This document shows positions 35,484 to 45,220 of a stretch of DNA of 64,000 nucleotides, piece after piece. Positions within the stretch are counted from its first letter, which is position 1. The number at the start of each line of letters is the position of its first letter. The position numbers were made by a program, and so were the translations under genes. The DNA comes from Chitinophagales bacterium (GTDB lineage Bacteria > Bacteroidota > Bacteroidia > Chitinophagales > Chitinophagaceae): assembly GCA_013298665.1 (NCBI GenBank), contig JAAFIK010000011.1:37874-101873 (forward strand), written 5' to 3'. Below the pieces are notes generated by a model, which was not told where the DNA came from, made no database searches, and was given only the letters and a program-made list of their open reading frames with translations.

Positions 35484-35623
35484 GTTGATGATTTATTTGA
35501 TGCAAATGAAAAGTATAATGCCTGGTATTCCTATACCATCCAGCGGGTATTTTTGAGTAGCGTGGCTTTTGTATATATACTATTATAGTATAAACAGTTC
35601 GCCCGCCTGTTGTATACAGCACA

Positions 35624-35664
35624 GCGAACAGTATTGCTGTTGGGGAGACAGCAATACTGTTCGC
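35624..35664. repeat. Perfect 17-bp inverted repeat with 7-nt loop
   Basis: gcgaacagtattgctgt (35624-35640) and its exact complement acagcaatactgttcgc (35648-35664) around TGGGGAG, 8 bp from the stop of the sorbosone-dehydrogenase-like gene. There is no T-run, so it is a strong hairpin without a classic terminator tail; it may still end or protect transcripts. An alternative partner, gttcgc, lies just upstream near 35597. Confidence 0.85.
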
Positions 35665-35671
35665 GAAATGG

Positions 35672-36829
35672 TCAGGGGTTGAACCTGACCCTGTAAATCA
35701 GCCCATTCTTGTCGTCGCTGATGAGCATACTGCCGTCTTTATGCCATTCAATATCCACCGGGCGGCCCAGTACCGTTCCATCGGGTTGCAGCCATCCGTG
35801 GGCAAAAGGTATGTATTGCACCACTTTGTTATCCGCAATACGGCAAAGCATGACGCGGTAGCCAAGAGGTGTTTCGCGGTTCCAACTGCCGTGTTCGGCT
35901 ATAAAGGCCTGGTTTTGATACTCAGGAAGAAATTGTTTGCCGGTATAGAAGCGCATGCCCAGTGCGGCCACATGGGGGCCAAGCTTTTGTGCGGGGGCGG
36001 TAAAGGCATTGCAGGCACTGTCTTTGCCGAATCCGGGGTCGGGGGTATCGCCCTGGTGACAGTAGGGAAAGCCAAAGTGCATGCCCGGTGATGGTGCGCA
36101 ATTGAGTTCGTCTGCCGGCATGTCATTGCCCATATTGTCGCGGCCATTGTCGGTAAACCAGAGCGCACCTGTTTGGGGGTGCCAGGCAAAGCCCACGGTA
36201 TTGCGTATGCCCCGGGCATAAATGCTCATGCCGGTCCCATCCGGGTTGATGCGGGTGATGGAGGCATAGATGGGGTCTTTTTTTTCACAAACATTGCAGG
36301 GGGCGCCCACGGGTACATAGAGCATGCCATCGGGGCCAAAGGCGATGAACTTCCACCCATGGTGCGCATCCGTGGGATATTTATCGTACACAACCACCGG
36401 CCTGGGTGGATTGGCGAGCCGGTTTTCAATATCGTCGTACCGGAGGATACGGCTGACTTCGGCTACATACAAGCTGCCATTTCGAAAAGCTACCCCATTG
36501 GGCTGATCCAGTCCTGCATCAACGACCCATACTTTTTCAGCAAAGCCATCGTTGTCATTGTCCTGTACCGCGTATACCTTGTCTCCTGTGCGGTTACCCA
36601 CAAAGAGGGTACGTTCGCCCCGGCACATGCTTCTGGCATTATCCACCTGTGCATATACAGCAATACTGAATCCCGGCGGCAGGATGATTTTGTTCATTTG
36701 GTATCGGGTAAACAGCTTCGCAGCATTCTGGCGGGTAACGCTTCCGGAAGATTTTGAAGCCTGGCTGTTGCAGGCCAGTACGGGCCAGCAAACAAGAAAG
36801 GATAAGATGGATCGGAGTTGCATGGCCAT
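35672..36829 (-). CDS. L-sorbosone/PQQ glucose dehydrogenase-like lipoprotein
   Basis: 385 residues with a lipoprotein signal (CWPVLAC, Cys20). A six-bladed beta-propeller of the GDH/sorbosone family follows: LPPGFSIAVYAQVDNARSM, GDKVYAVQDNDNDGFAEKV, NGVAFRNGSLYVAEVSRI, DGMLYVPVGAPCNVCE, GFAWHPQTGALWFTDNGRDNMG and EHGSWNRETPLGYRVM. The CNVC pair and the AHHGW motif are typical. PQQ use is likely for the family but PQQ synthesis genes are not seen here. Oxidises sugars or related compounds in the periplasm; substrate unknown. An alternative ATG lies two codons in. Confidence 0.9.
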   Translation of the reverse strand: MAMQLRSILSFLVCWPVLACNSQASKSSGSVTRQNAAKLFTRYQMNKIILPPGFSIAVYAQVDNARSMCRGERTLFVGNRTGDKVYAVQDNDNDGFAEKVWVVDAGLDQPNGVAFRNGSLYVAEVSRILRYDDIENRLANPPRPVVVYDKYPTDAHHGWKFIAFGPDGMLYVPVGAPCNVCEKKDPIYASITRINPDGTGMSIYARGIRNTVGFAWHPQTGALWFTDNGRDNMGNDMPADELNCAPSPGMHFGFPYCHQGDTPDPGFGKDSACNAFTAPAQKLGPHVAALGMRFYTGKQFLPEYQNQAFIAEHGSWNRETPLGYRVMLCRIADNKVVQYIPFAHGWLQPDGTVLGRPVDIEWHKDGSMLISDDKNGLIYRVRFNP

Positions 36830-36906
36830 ACTATTGATGTATTATTATATGTGTTAAGCGTTTACGGCAGGTACTGCCCTTGCGGGAGCGTGATTACCGG
36901 AAGCAT

Positions 36907-37821
36907 TTATTTTCGTTCTTTGGCGAGATTGACCAGGATGACACCGGTAAGTATAACAACGAGGGCGATACCTTGTTGCAGACTCAGGGGTTCTTTAACA
37001 AAAAACCAGCCAAGGAAAACGGCTACCACCGGGTTTACATAGGCATATGTGCCTACCTGTGATGCCGGTCGTACACTCAGGAGCCAGATATAGGCCATAT
37101 AGGCCACTACCGATCCGATGAGTACGAGGTAAAGCAGGGCGAGTACACTGTGGTAGGTTATTTTACCCCAGTCCATATGTGCCCACTCGCCTGTAATGCC
37201 GCTGAGCAGGAGAGAGAAAACCCCTGCTGCCGTCATTTGAATGGCTGCGCGCATGGCAGGCGCGCCCTCTATTTTGGCATACTTTGAGTAAATAGACCCC
37301 ATGGCCCAGCACATGGTACCGGCCAGCAGTACAAAGAAACTGATGATCTGCAGTTGATCACCACCGATGCTGAATACCTTTTTATCGGCAAAAAGCATCA
37401 ATACCCCGGCAAATCCGATGAGTAAACCGAAGATGATCCATTTGTTGCGCAGGTGAAACCCCCACTGGCGCTTGTCCATGAGTACAAACCAGAGCGGAAC
37501 AGTAGCCACAATAATGGCAGACAGGCCACTGGGGATATACTGTTCTACCCAAAATACCGATCCTGTGCCGATGGACAGCATGATGATGCCGCTTATGGAG
37601 ATACGGGTGATGGAACTGTATGGAGGCACTTTTTGTCCCTTAAGCCTGCAAAAGCCAAAAAGAATCATGCCGGCGAGAAAAAACCTTAGTCCGGCAAATA
37701 AAAAGGGCGGTAATTCACCCACACCAATAATGATGGCTACATAGGTGGAACCCCAGACAAAATATAAGGCGGCAAAAGCAGCAATAATGAGCGTTTTGGA
37801 TGGTTCTTTTTCTGTTGGCAT
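36907..37821 (-). CDS. EamA-family (DMT) transporter
   Basis: 304 residues with ten predicted membrane helices in two EamA repeats (about 12-145 and 160-300). FVWGSTYVAIIIGV in the first helix and PVVAVFLGWFFVKEPLSL in the ninth are the conserved features of the drug/metabolite exporter superfamily. Substrate cannot be told. It is alone on its strand; the 975-bp stretch upstream (37822-38796) separates it from the ribosomal operon. Confidence 0.93.
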   Translation of the reverse strand: MPTEKEPSKTLIIAAFAALYFVWGSTYVAIIIGVGELPPFLFAGLRFFLAGMILFGFCRLKGQKVPPYSSITRISISGIIMLSIGTGSVFWVEQYIPSGLSAIIVATVPLWFVLMDKRQWGFHLRNKWIIFGLLIGFAGVLMLFADKKVFSIGGDQLQIISFFVLLAGTMCWAMGSIYSKYAKIEGAPAMRAAIQMTAAGVFSLLLSGITGEWAHMDWGKITYHSVLALLYLVLIGSVVAYMAYIWLLSVRPASQVGTYAYVNPVVAVFLGWFFVKEPLSLQQGIALVVILTGVILVNLAKERK

Positions 37822-38137
37822 ATTGTGTACGGCCTGTTGCCGGGCGCTTTTTTGATGTTGGTACGATGGTACCGTGTTTGTTTATGGATCAATGCCGGGG
37901 CATTCCCATAACAAATTAAGTGAATATTACTGAAAGCAGCAAAGGGCAGGGGTAAGTACTTGCCGGGCGCATCCTCAATCTTATGCCGCGGGGTTGAACA
38001 TCGGGGTTAAAACCCACTGCTCTGCCCCGCTATCTTATATCTGGAGCAGTAGCAGGATAAGCATTAGCAAGCAGCAGGACGGGTTCTGTCCTGATACTTG
38101 CGTCTCATATCTTATGTCAAACCATGGCAAAAAGTAG

Positions 38138-38223
38138 GATATCCCACTGATGCGCCACTGATGCGCCACTGATGCGCCACTGATGCGCCACTGATATCCC
38201 ACTGTAAAGGGAAGTGGGATATC
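38138..38223. repeat. 11-bp tandem array ending in an inverted copy
   Basis: Six consecutive 11-mers: gatatcccact (38138), four gatgcgccact (38149, 38160, 38171, 38182) and gatatcccact (38193). After 9 bp (gtaaaggga) the exact complement agtgggatatc occurs at 38213-38223, so the last unit can form an 11-bp hairpin. Confidence 0.95.
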
Positions 38224-38726
38224 TATGGGTGAACATTGGTTGAGGAGGGAGCAGTACTTAGTACTCAGTCGCAGGAGGGTAAGTCTCAGGCAGCAGGAGG
38301 ATAGTGCTAAGTACCAACGAGTTTTGCCCCGTCATACTTAGCCGCAAGCTATGGGTTACGCATGGCTGTGCAACAGAGATGGCGGATCTCCGTTGCTGCA
38401 GACCATGATTGGGGTGTTGTTCGGTGAGCGGTTCAAAGGAATAGATATGCACTTGTGGGTGCTGCGGTTTGGGTTTTGGCACTATTACGGGTGCCTCAGG
38501 GCTCAAAACGGGTGGTTTGGTGTTGTACAGGTGCAAGCTAATACGGATATCTGGTTCATACAACCCGGAAAAACCCGGTATTTTCGCTGAGAAAACACCT
38601 GATTATTGTTTTTTTGATCAGGGGAGGCTGGTTCCTGTTTTTGGAAGGGCAGTTTGAATGAACCGGTACTGTGTGGCGGGTACGATTGAAAAAGAAGGTT
38701 TTCAACGTAAAAAAAAGCGTTTAACT

Positions 38727-38757
38727 TTTGTTTTTTAAAAAATAGCCCTTACCTTTG
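38727..38757 (+). promoter_or_regulatory. Promoter of the S10-spc ribosomal protein operon
   Basis: TTTG at 38727-38730, a 19-bp spacer, and TACCTTTGCA with TACCTTTG at 38750-38757: a near-perfect Bacteroidota housekeeping promoter. Transcription should start near 38764, about 33 bp before rpsJ. Confidence 0.85.
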
Positions 38758-38796
38758 CACTCCAATTCAAAAAAGGAATTCAAAAGTTCTTTACAT

Positions 38797-39102
38797 ATGT
38801 CACAACGAATCAGAATCAAATTACAGTCTTTCGATCATAACCTGGTAGATAAATCAGCGGAGAAGATTGTAAAGACTGTACGCAGTACCGGTGCCGTGGT
38901 AACCGGGCCAATACCCTTACCCACGCATAAGAAAATTTTTACCGTACTGCGTTCTCCTCACGTTAACAAGAAAGCGCGTGAGCAGTTCCAATTGTGTACA
39001 CATAAGCGTTTGTTAGACATTTACACCAGCAGCAGCCGTACGGTGGATGCACTGAGTAAACTGGATCTTCCCAGTGGTGTGGATGTTGAAATTAAAGCTT
39101 AA
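38797..39102 (+). CDS. rpsJ: 30S ribosomal protein S10
   Basis: 101 residues from the ATG at 38797 ([16 protein letters not shown]); the open frame begins earlier at 38755 but that ATG overlaps the predicted transcription start region. The S10 signature [20 protein letters not shown] and the C-terminal [12 protein letters not shown] are present. Head-domain protein of the small subunit and, as NusE, a partner in antitermination. First gene of the operon. Confidence 0.97.
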   Translation: MSQRIRIKLQSFDHNLVDKSAEKIVKTVRSTGAVVTGPIPLPTHKKIFTVLRSPHVNKKAREQFQLCTHKRLLDIYTSSSRTVDALSKLDLPSGVDVEIKA

Positions 39103-39187
39103 TGAACCCTCCCGTCCCGGTATGCAATATACCAGGAGCAGGAAAGGCATAAGCTAAGTTCTTAAATAGAAAAATTGAACGTCTATT

Positions 39188-39205
39188 GTCCTTGTATTCA
39201 AGGAC
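39188..39205 (+). ncRNA. Hairpin in the rpsJ-rplC intercistronic RNA
   Basis: gtccttg (39188-39194) and caaggac (39199-39205) form a 7-bp stem with a TATT tetraloop, 22 bp before rplC in an unusually long (125 bp) gap. No T-run. It could be a regulatory or processing site; this is an inference. Confidence 0.35.
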
Positions 39206-39227
39206 CGCTGGACATAAATAAAATACG

Positions 39228-39845
39228 ATGAAAAGTATTATTGGAAAGAAAATTGGAATGACCAGCATCTTTGATGCCAATGGTAAGCAAACTGCAGTCA
39301 CCATTATTGAAGCTGGTCCATGTGTCGTTACACAGAAGAAAACCGTAGCAACAGACGGTTACAATGCCCTCCAGATCGGGTTTGGCGATAAAAAGGAAAA
39401 ACACTCCATCAAAGCTGAAGTTAACCACTTCGCGAAAGCCCAAACCTCTCCCAAAAAAGTAGTTACAGAAATCCGCGATAGCGAATTAGACAAGAACGTT
39501 GGTGATACCATCACTTGTGAAATCTTTACAGAAGGTGATACCGTTGAAGTTGTCGGTACATCGAAAGGTAAGGGCTTCCAGGGTGTGGTAAAACGCCATG
39601 GTTTTAGTGGTGTTGGTGAGCAATCTCACGGACAGCATGATCGTCAGCGTGCGCCGGGTTCTATCGGTAACTCTTCCGATGCAAGCCGCGTATTCAAGGG
39701 TATGCGTATGGCGGGTCGTATGGGTGGCGACAGGGTGAAGCTGAAAGGCCTTAAAGTGGTAAAGATCTTCGCCGAAAAAAACTACATTTTAATCAGTGGT
39801 TCAGTTCCGGGCCACAATGGTTCAACCGTTTTAATACAGAAGTAA
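39228..39845 (+). CDS. rplC: 50S ribosomal protein L3
   Basis: 205 residues, normal length. Opens with [18 protein letters not shown]; contains [13 protein letters not shown] and the extended loop GIGNSS-like [13 protein letters not shown] with [10 protein letters not shown], which reaches toward the peptidyl-transferase centre. Ends one base before the rplD start region (stop 39843-39845, ATG 39847). Confidence 0.98.
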   Translation: MKSIIGKKIGMTSIFDANGKQTAVTIIEAGPCVVTQKKTVATDGYNALQIGFGDKKEKHSIKAEVNHFAKAQTSPKKVVTEIRDSELDKNVGDTITCEIFTEGDTVEVVGTSKGKGFQGVVKRHGFSGVGEQSHGQHDRQRAPGSIGNSSDASRVFKGMRMAGRMGGDRVKLKGLKVVKIFAEKNYILISGSVPGHNGSTVLIQK

Positions 39846-39846
39846 T

Positions 39847-40485
39847 ATGCAAGTAGACGTTTTAAATACACAGGGTCAGAAGACCGGAAGAACGATTGAG
39901 TTGCCGGAAGAAATATTTGGTACTGAACCGAACGACCACGTCATTTACCTCGCGGTAAAGCAATACCTCGCCGCTCAGCGCCAGGGTACGCACAAGGTAA
40001 AAACCCGTATGGAAGTAAAGGGTTCATCCAAAAAGCTGCATAAGCAAAAGGGTACCGGTGGCAGCCGTAAAGGTAATATCCGTAACCCGCTGTATAAGGG
40101 TGGTGGCAGCATCTTTGGTCCAAAACCACACCGCTACGATATCAAGCTGAACCGTAAGGTAAAAGACCTGGCTAAAATCAGTGCACTTACTTATAAGGCA
40201 AAGGAAAATGCGATCATGGTAGTTGAAGACGTTACCATGGAAGCGCCCAAAACCAAACAGTTTACCAGCATCCTCAAGCAATTGAGCATCAGTGGTAAAA
40301 AGACACTGTTTGTGCTTCCTGAATACAACGATAACGTTTACCTGAGTCTCCGCAATGTACCTGCCGTTAATGGTACCCTGCTGAGCGATATGAATACTTA
40401 CGATATCGTTAACGCGAATGTGCTTTTGCTTACAGAGAGTGCAGCAAAAATGTTCAGCATAGAGGAGGAACCGGCTGAAGCATAA
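39847..40485 (+). CDS. rplD: 50S ribosomal protein L4
   Basis: 212 residues, slightly longer than the E. coli protein. The long internal loop that lines the exit tunnel reads GSSKKLHKQKGTGGSRKG and GGGSIFGPKPHRY. In E. coli L4 represses its own operon; whether that applies here is unknown. It starts one base after rplC and is followed by 84 bp before rplW. Confidence 0.98.
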   Translation: MQVDVLNTQGQKTGRTIELPEEIFGTEPNDHVIYLAVKQYLAAQRQGTHKVKTRMEVKGSSKKLHKQKGTGGSRKGNIRNPLYKGGGSIFGPKPHRYDIKLNRKVKDLAKISALTYKAKENAIMVVEDVTMEAPKTKQFTSILKQLSISGKKTLFVLPEYNDNVYLSLRNVPAVNGTLLSDMNTYDIVNANVLLLTESAAKMFSIEEEPAEA

Positions 40486-40569
40486 GAAGCGGGCCACAGT
40501 GGTCGCATAAAAAGAAGTCAATACAGTTGCAGGGCAACCCGCAACGGAAACATTATCAAATTAGTTGTT

Positions 40570-40869
40570 ATGAAACTTTCTGGTGTATTAGTAAAGCCGA
40601 TTTTGTCCGAGAAAGCCAATAAACTGGCCGAGAAAGAAAACCGCTACGCATTTGTGGTGGACAGGAAGGCGAACAAACTGGAAATCAAAAAAGCTGTTGA
40701 AGCTTTCTATGGTGTACAGGTAGCGAGTGTCAATACGAGCATTCTGCCCGGTAAGACCAAGTCCAAGTTCACCAAAGCCGGATATATCGTTGGTCGTAAG
40801 CCTGCGAAAAAGAAGGCGATCATCACTGTTGCAGAAGGTGAAACGATCGATCTGTACGGAACAGTATAA
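40570..40869 (+). CDS. rplW: 50S ribosomal protein L23
   Basis: 99 residues. VLVKPILSEKANKLAEKENRY and FVVDRKANKLEIKKAVE are the standard L23 N-terminal features; the loop PGKTKSKFTKAGYIVGRK follows. It sits at the tunnel exit and docks trigger factor and SRP. Confidence 0.97.
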   Translation: MKLSGVLVKPILSEKANKLAEKENRYAFVVDRKANKLEIKKAVEAFYGVQVASVNTSILPGKTKSKFTKAGYIVGRKPAKKKAIITVAEGETIDLYGTV

Positions 40870-40929
40870 TTATCAAACAAGGAATGGCAGCAACTGCCGC
40901 AAAAGTTGACAATAAAAACGAATTGAACA

Positions 40930-41769
40930 ATGGCATTAAGGAAGTTTAAACCGGTTACAGCCGGTACCCGCTGGAGGATAGGAAATGCTTACGCTGAGGT
41001 TACCACCAACGTACCGGAAAAGAGCTTGCTCGAACCCGCACGTAAAACAGGTGGTCGTAACTCACAGGGTCGCAGATCCATGCGCTATATCGGCGGTGGT
41101 AACAAGACCATGTACCGTAAGATTGATTTCAAGCGGAACAAGAAAGATATTGAAGCTACGGTTAAGTCTATCGAATACGATCCCAACCGTACTGCTTTTA
41201 TCGCTCTCCTGGCTTATGCCGATGGTGAGAAGCGTTACATCATCGCGCCGCAGGGGCTGCAGGTAGGTCAGAAAATCGTCAGTGGTGATGCGGTTGCTCC
41301 CGAGCTGGGCAATGCACTTATGTTTAAGAACATGCCGCTTGGTACAAACGTACATAATATTGAAATGCAGCCCGGACAGGGTGGCATCCTTGTACGCAGT
41401 GCCGGTACTTCTGCCCAGTTGAGCAACAAGGAAACCAAATATGCTATTCTCAAGATGCCGAGTGGTGAACTCAGGAAGATACTGATCAACTGCTACGCTA
41501 CGGTAGGTGTGGTGAGCAATAGTGACCACAATCTTGAAAGCATGGGTAAGGCTGGTCGTAACCGCTGGAAGGGCATCCGTCCCCGCACCCGTGGTGTGGC
41601 GATGAACCCTGTAGATCACCCGATGGGTGGTGGTGAAGGCCGTGCATCCGGTGGTCATCCGCGCAGCCGTACCGGTAAGTATGCCAAAGGTGAAATTACC
41701 CGTACACGTGGTAAAGGATCAGACAAAATGATCATCCAGCGCAGGAACGGTAAAAAAATAAGTAAGTAA
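40930..41769 (+). CDS. rplB: 50S ribosomal protein L2
   Basis: 279 residues, near the usual 274. Contains [17 protein letters not shown], the conserved [12 protein letters not shown] with the histidine near the peptidyl-transferase centre, and the basic C-terminus [19 protein letters not shown]. One of the primary binding proteins of 23S rRNA. Confidence 0.98.
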   Translation: MALRKFKPVTAGTRWRIGNAYAEVTTNVPEKSLLEPARKTGGRNSQGRRSMRYIGGGNKTMYRKIDFKRNKKDIEATVKSIEYDPNRTAFIALLAYADGEKRYIIAPQGLQVGQKIVSGDAVAPELGNALMFKNMPLGTNVHNIEMQPGQGGILVRSAGTSAQLSNKETKYAILKMPSGELRKILINCYATVGVVSNSDHNLESMGKAGRNRWKGIRPRTRGVAMNPVDHPMGGGEGRASGGHPRSRTGKYAKGEITRTRGKGSDKMIIQRRNGKKISK

Positions 41770-41832
41770 TCAATTGTTAAAATGTTCTTCCGGCAGCAGC
41801 CAGGAGAAAAATCAACAAAAAAATAAACAACA

Positions 41833-42105
41833 ATGGCTCGTTCGATTAGAAAAGGTCCTTATGTGGACGCAAAGCTCGAAAGCAAAGTGCTGGGCATGGC
41901 CGGCGGATCGGTAAAAAAAGGGGTGATTAAAACCTGGAGCCGCAGGAGTACCATTACGCCTGATTTTGTAGGGCAGACTTTCGCGGTTCACAATGGTAAC
42001 AAATTTATCCCGGTGTATGTTACAGAGTTTATGGTTGGTCATAAGCTTGGCGAATTTGCCCCGACCCGCAACTTTAAAGGACACTCAAGTAAGAAAATAG
42101 GATAA
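41833..42105 (+). CDS. rpsS: 30S ribosomal protein S19
   Basis: 90 residues: [15 protein letters not shown], then [20 protein letters not shown] and [19 protein letters not shown]. All are S19 hallmarks. It binds the 16S head together with S13, whose gene (rpsM) is not in this window. Confidence 0.97.
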   Translation: MARSIRKGPYVDAKLESKVLGMAGGSVKKGVIKTWSRRSTITPDFVGQTFAVHNGNKFIPVYVTEFMVGHKLGEFAPTRNFKGHSSKKIG

Positions 42106-42155
42106 AATAGTGCATCAGGCGGACTCCACCTGTTCACTACAAAATATAAGTTAAA

Positions 42156-42494
42156 ATGGAAGCAGTAGCAAAATTGAACAATTACCCCACGTCGCCCCGC
42201 AAAATGCGTTTGCTGGCAGACCTGATACGTGGTATGCAGGTAGAAAAAGCGCTGGCTGTGCTGGAGCACAATCCCAAGCATCCGGCAGTTCCCCTGCGCA
42301 AACTGGTGGTAAGTGCCATCAGCAACTGGAAGCAGAAGAATGATGGTGGTGATGAAAGTACACTGGTGGTAAAGACCATTTTTGTTGACGGTGCCCGTGT
42401 CATCAAGCGTATGCGCCCTGCACCACAGGGTCGTGGTTACCGTGTGCGCAAGCGCAGCAACCATGTTACGGTAATCGTAGACGCAAAAGCATAA
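42156..42494 (+). CDS. rplV: 50S ribosomal protein L22
   Basis: 112 residues. ARYR-like N-terminus here reads [24 protein letters not shown]; the tunnel loop contains [20 protein letters not shown]. That loop narrows the exit tunnel and is where macrolide-resistance changes fall; nothing unusual is seen. Confidence 0.97.
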   Translation: MEAVAKLNNYPTSPRKMRLLADLIRGMQVEKALAVLEHNPKHPAVPLRKLVVSAISNWKQKNDGGDESTLVVKTIFVDGARVIKRMRPAPQGRGYRVRKRSNHVTVIVDAKA

Positions 42495-42584
42495 TGTCAG
42501 AGACTTATTTAAAACAAGATATTTTAAACTAAAACGAGGTGCGCTTCAATACTATAAAAGTCAGCACATCAGTAAATTAGAAAT

Positions 42585-43379
42585 ATGGGTCAAAAAACAA
42601 ATCCGATAGGTGCCAGGTTAGGAATCATCCGTGGATGGGACAGTAACTGGTACGCCAGCAAAAAAGATTATGCCGGCAAACTGATTGAAGACAACAAAAT
42701 CAGGAACTATCTGAATGCACGTATCAATAAAGGTGGCATTGCCAAAATCGTTATTGAGCGTACCCTCAACAAACTGATCATTACTATCCATACCTCCAAG
42801 CCTGGTATCATCATTGGTAAAGGTGGCGGAGAAGTGGATCGCATCAAGGAAGAACTGAAAAAGCTCACTGGTAAGGACGATGTGCAGATCAACATTCTGG
42901 AAATCCGCCGTCCTGAACTGGATGCCAATATTGTAGCCGATACCATTGCCCGTCAACTGGAGAACAGGATCAGCTACAAGCGTGCCATTAAAATGGCGAT
43001 TGCTTCAGCACTCCGTATGGGAGCAGAAGGCATCAAGGTAAAAGTAGGTGGCCGTCTTGGCGGTGCTGAAATTGCCCGTAGTGAAGAAATCAAGCAAGGT
43101 CGTACACCGCTGCATACCCTGCGTATGGATATTGACTATGCGAATGTGTTTGCGCTGACAGTGTATGGTAAAATTGGTGTGAAAGTATGGATCTGTAAAG
43201 GAGAAGTGCTGACCAAGCGCGACCTTAACCCCAATTTTATTGCCAGCGGTAACGAAAAAGCAGGTGGTGAGCGTCGTGATGACAGGAGGGATGATCGCCG
43301 TGATGACAGGCGTGGTGGTGGAGACAGGCGTGGCGGCGGCGGCGGACAACGCGGCGGCGGTGGCGGAAGAAGGAATTAA
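42585..43379 (+). CDS. rpsC: 30S ribosomal protein S3 with an Arg/Asp- and Gly-rich tail
   Basis: 264 residues against about 230-240 in most bacteria. The body is normal: [18 protein letters not shown], the KH-domain motif [14 protein letters not shown], and the C-terminal domain with [13 protein letters not shown] and [10 protein letters not shown]. After residue ~225 the chain becomes low-complexity: repeated RRDDRRDD units (43270-43314), then [20 protein letters not shown] to the stop. The tail resembles RGG-type RNA-binding tails. S3 forms part of the mRNA entry channel. Confidence 0.97.
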   Translation: MGQKTNPIGARLGIIRGWDSNWYASKKDYAGKLIEDNKIRNYLNARINKGGIAKIVIERTLNKLIITIHTSKPGIIIGKGGGEVDRIKEELKKLTGKDDVQINILEIRRPELDANIVADTIARQLENRISYKRAIKMAIASALRMGAEGIKVKVGGRLGGAEIARSEEIKQGRTPLHTLRMDIDYANVFALTVYGKIGVKVWICKGEVLTKRDLNPNFIASGNEKAGGERRDDRRDDRRDDRRGGGDRRGGGGGQRGGGGGRRN

Positions 43380-43440
43380 TCTTCTGTACCCGGAACAGAA
43401 CCATTATCAATAATTTCAGCATTTATCAAATTAACATAAA

Positions 43441-43860
43441 ATGTTACAACCAAAAAGAACAAAGCACAGGAAAACGCAAAAAGGCAGAATGAAGGGAGAT
43501 GCCAAAAGAGGGACGTCTATTGCGTTTGGCACCTTTGGTTTAAAAGCATTGGACAGTGTTTGGTTAACCAGCCGCCAGATTGAAAGTGCGCGCCAGGCCA
43601 TGACCCGCCATATGAAACGTGAAGGTAACGTGTGGATCAGGATTTTCCCTGATAAGCCCATCACCAAAAAACCCGCAGAAGTACGTATGGGTAAGGGTAA
43701 GGGTAACCCCGAAGGTTGGGCAGCTATCATCAAACCGGGACGTATCCTGTTTGAAGCGGATGGTGTACCCATGCAGACGGCTAAAGAGGCCTTCGCACTT
43801 GCGGCACAGAAGCTGCCGATTTTAACAAAATTTGTTATCCGCAGGGATTATACAGAATAA
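43441..43860 (+). CDS. rplP: 50S ribosomal protein L16
   Basis: 139 residues: [17 protein letters not shown], then [47 protein letters not shown] and EADGV. All L16 motifs, including the arginine that is hydroxylated in E. coli L16, lie in a normal context. Binds near the A-site tRNA. Confidence 0.98.
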   Translation: MLQPKRTKHRKTQKGRMKGDAKRGTSIAFGTFGLKALDSVWLTSRQIESARQAMTRHMKREGNVWIRIFPDKPITKKPAEVRMGKGKGNPEGWAAIIKPGRILFEADGVPMQTAKEAFALAAQKLPILTKFVIRRDYTE

Positions 43861-43893
43861 CCAACCGTACGTTCAGTATAAAAAAATAATACA

Positions 43894-44103
43894 ATGAGCA
43901 ATAAAGCAGATTTTCTTAACAGTTTAAAAGGGATGTCCGAAACAGACCTGAAGGCGAAGATCCAGGAAGATGAGATGCGCCTGAAGAAACTCAGTTTCGC
44001 ACACGCCATGACCCCACTCGAAAACCCGGTAAGTATCCGTGGCCTGAGGAAGGATATTGCCCGATTGAAAACTGAACTCAGAAAGAAGGAACTCGGTTTC
44101 TAA
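43894..44103 (+). CDS. rpmC: 50S ribosomal protein L29
   Basis: 69 residues, two helices. The central L29 pattern [20 protein letters not shown] and the C-terminal [15 protein letters not shown] are seen. Located by the tunnel exit beside L23. Spaced 33 bp after rplP. Confidence 0.95.
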   Translation: MSNKADFLNSLKGMSETDLKAKIQEDEMRLKKLSFAHAMTPLENPVSIRGLRKDIARLKTELRKKELGF

Positions 44104-44123
44104 AAAACCATAAATACATTACA

Positions 44124-44381
44124 ATGGCTGAAAGAAATTTAAGAAAGACGAAATTAGGTGTGGTATCCAGTAACAAAATGGATAAGACCATTACTGTGAA
44201 TGTGGAGCGTAAAGTAAAGCACCCTCTTTATGGTAAGTTCGTAAAGAAGTCTACCAAGTTTCATGCACACGATGAAAAAAACGAGTGTATGATCGGTGAT
44301 ACCGTAAAAATCATGGAGTCGCGCCCCCTCAGCAAAACAAAACGCTGGAGGCTGGTGGAAGTGGTAGAGAAAGTGAAATAA
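44124..44381 (+). CDS. rpsQ: 30S ribosomal protein S17
   Basis: 85 residues with the OB-fold motifs [38 protein letters not shown] and [20 protein letters not shown]. Primary 16S rRNA binding protein. It follows rpmC by 20 bp. Confidence 0.97.
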   Translation: MAERNLRKTKLGVVSSNKMDKTITVNVERKVKHPLYGKFVKKSTKFHAHDEKNECMIGDTVKIMESRPLSKTKRWRLVEVVEKVK

Positions 44382-44456
44382 GTATTCAGTATAACGTATA
44401 TAGTACAAAGCAGATAGCAGCCTTACCCAGGTTTGGTTGCTAAAAAAGAAAATAAA

Positions 44457-44825
44457 ATGATACAGCAAGAAAGCAGACTAAACGTAGCGGACAACAGCGG
44501 TGCCAAAGAAGTACTGTGTATCCGTGTACTCGGCAATAGCGGGCAGGATTACGCAAAGATCGGCGACAAGATTGTAGTTACAGTAAAAGATGCTATGCCT
44601 GCGGGTGGTATTAAAAAAGGAACGGTAAGCAAGGCGGTTATTGTACGGACAAAAAATAAGCTGCGTCGTAAAGACGGTTCTTATATCCGTTTTGATGACA
44701 ATGCTGTTGTGTTGCTCAACAATTCTGATGAACCCAGGGGTACACGTATTTTCGGCCCTGTAGCCAGGGAGTTGCGTGATAAAGGATACATGAAGATCAT
44801 TTCACTGGCGCCAGAAGTGCTGTAA
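44457..44825 (+). CDS. rplN: 50S ribosomal protein L14
   Basis: 122 residues from the ATG at 44457 ([20 protein letters not shown]), exactly the family length; the frame is open to an ATG at 44433 that would add eight unsupported residues. [20 protein letters not shown] and [10 protein letters not shown] are the L14 signature. It contacts the small subunit at a bridge. Confidence 0.97.
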   Translation: MIQQESRLNVADNSGAKEVLCIRVLGNSGQDYAKIGDKIVVTVKDAMPAGGIKKGTVSKAVIVRTKNKLRRKDGSYIRFDDNAVVLLNNSDEPRGTRIFGPVARELRDKGYMKIISLAPEVL

Positions 44826-44881
44826 AATCACCGGTAATGCCGGTTATATCAACAAGTAAACGCTGAAAAGCAAATAATACA

Positions 44882-45220
44882 ATGAGTACAAGATTTAAAC
44901 CCAAGTTTAACATTAAGAAAGGCGACTCGGTAGTAGTCATTACCGGAGAGGATAAAGACCTGAAGAAGCCCCGCAAGGTGCTGGAGGTTATTCTCGATAA
45001 AAGCCGTGTACTGGTAGAGGGTGTAAATATCGTTACCAAACACACCAAACCCAGCGCAGGTAATACCAAGGGCGGTATCGTTAAGCAGGAAGCACCGATA
45101 GCCATCAGTAATGTTATGCTTTGGGACACCAAGGCTGGTGCACCAACCAAGGTTAAGCGCACCCGCGAAAATGGTAAATTAGTTCGTGTATCAAAAAAAT
45201 CAGGGGAGGTAATTAAATAA
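44882..45220 (+). CDS. rplX: 50S ribosomal protein L24
   Basis: 112 residues with the KOW motif [15 protein letters not shown] and [15 protein letters not shown]. Assembly-initiator protein of the large subunit. Its stop overlaps the start of rplE (TAATG at 45218-45222). Confidence 0.96.
   Translation: MSTRFKPKFNIKKGDSVVVITGEDKDLKKPRKVLEVILDKSRVLVEGVNIVTKHTKPSAGNTKGGIVKQEAPIAISNVMLWDTKAGAPTKVKRTRENGKLVRVSKKSGEVIK

Larger units (their letters stand above)
37822..38796. other. Long intergenic stretch before the ribosomal operon
   Basis: 975 bp with no gene I can support. It contains the 11-bp array (38138-38223) and ends in the ribosomal promoter (38727-38757). The 38230-38350 part has several gtacttagtactcag- and gtgctaagtacc-like words, giving it a shuffled appearance. 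A minus-strand open frame (38258-38563, 101 codons, Pro-rich) lacks any recognisable feature and I do not call it. Confidence 0.6.

Noticed and set aside
38258..38563. Minus-strand 101-codon open frame
   Set aside because: Pro-rich with no domain, signal or neighbour support, in a stretch with shuffled short repeats.
38598..38622. cctgat/atcagg hairpin as a terminator
   Set aside because: Six base pairs, with the T-run in the loop rather than after the stem.
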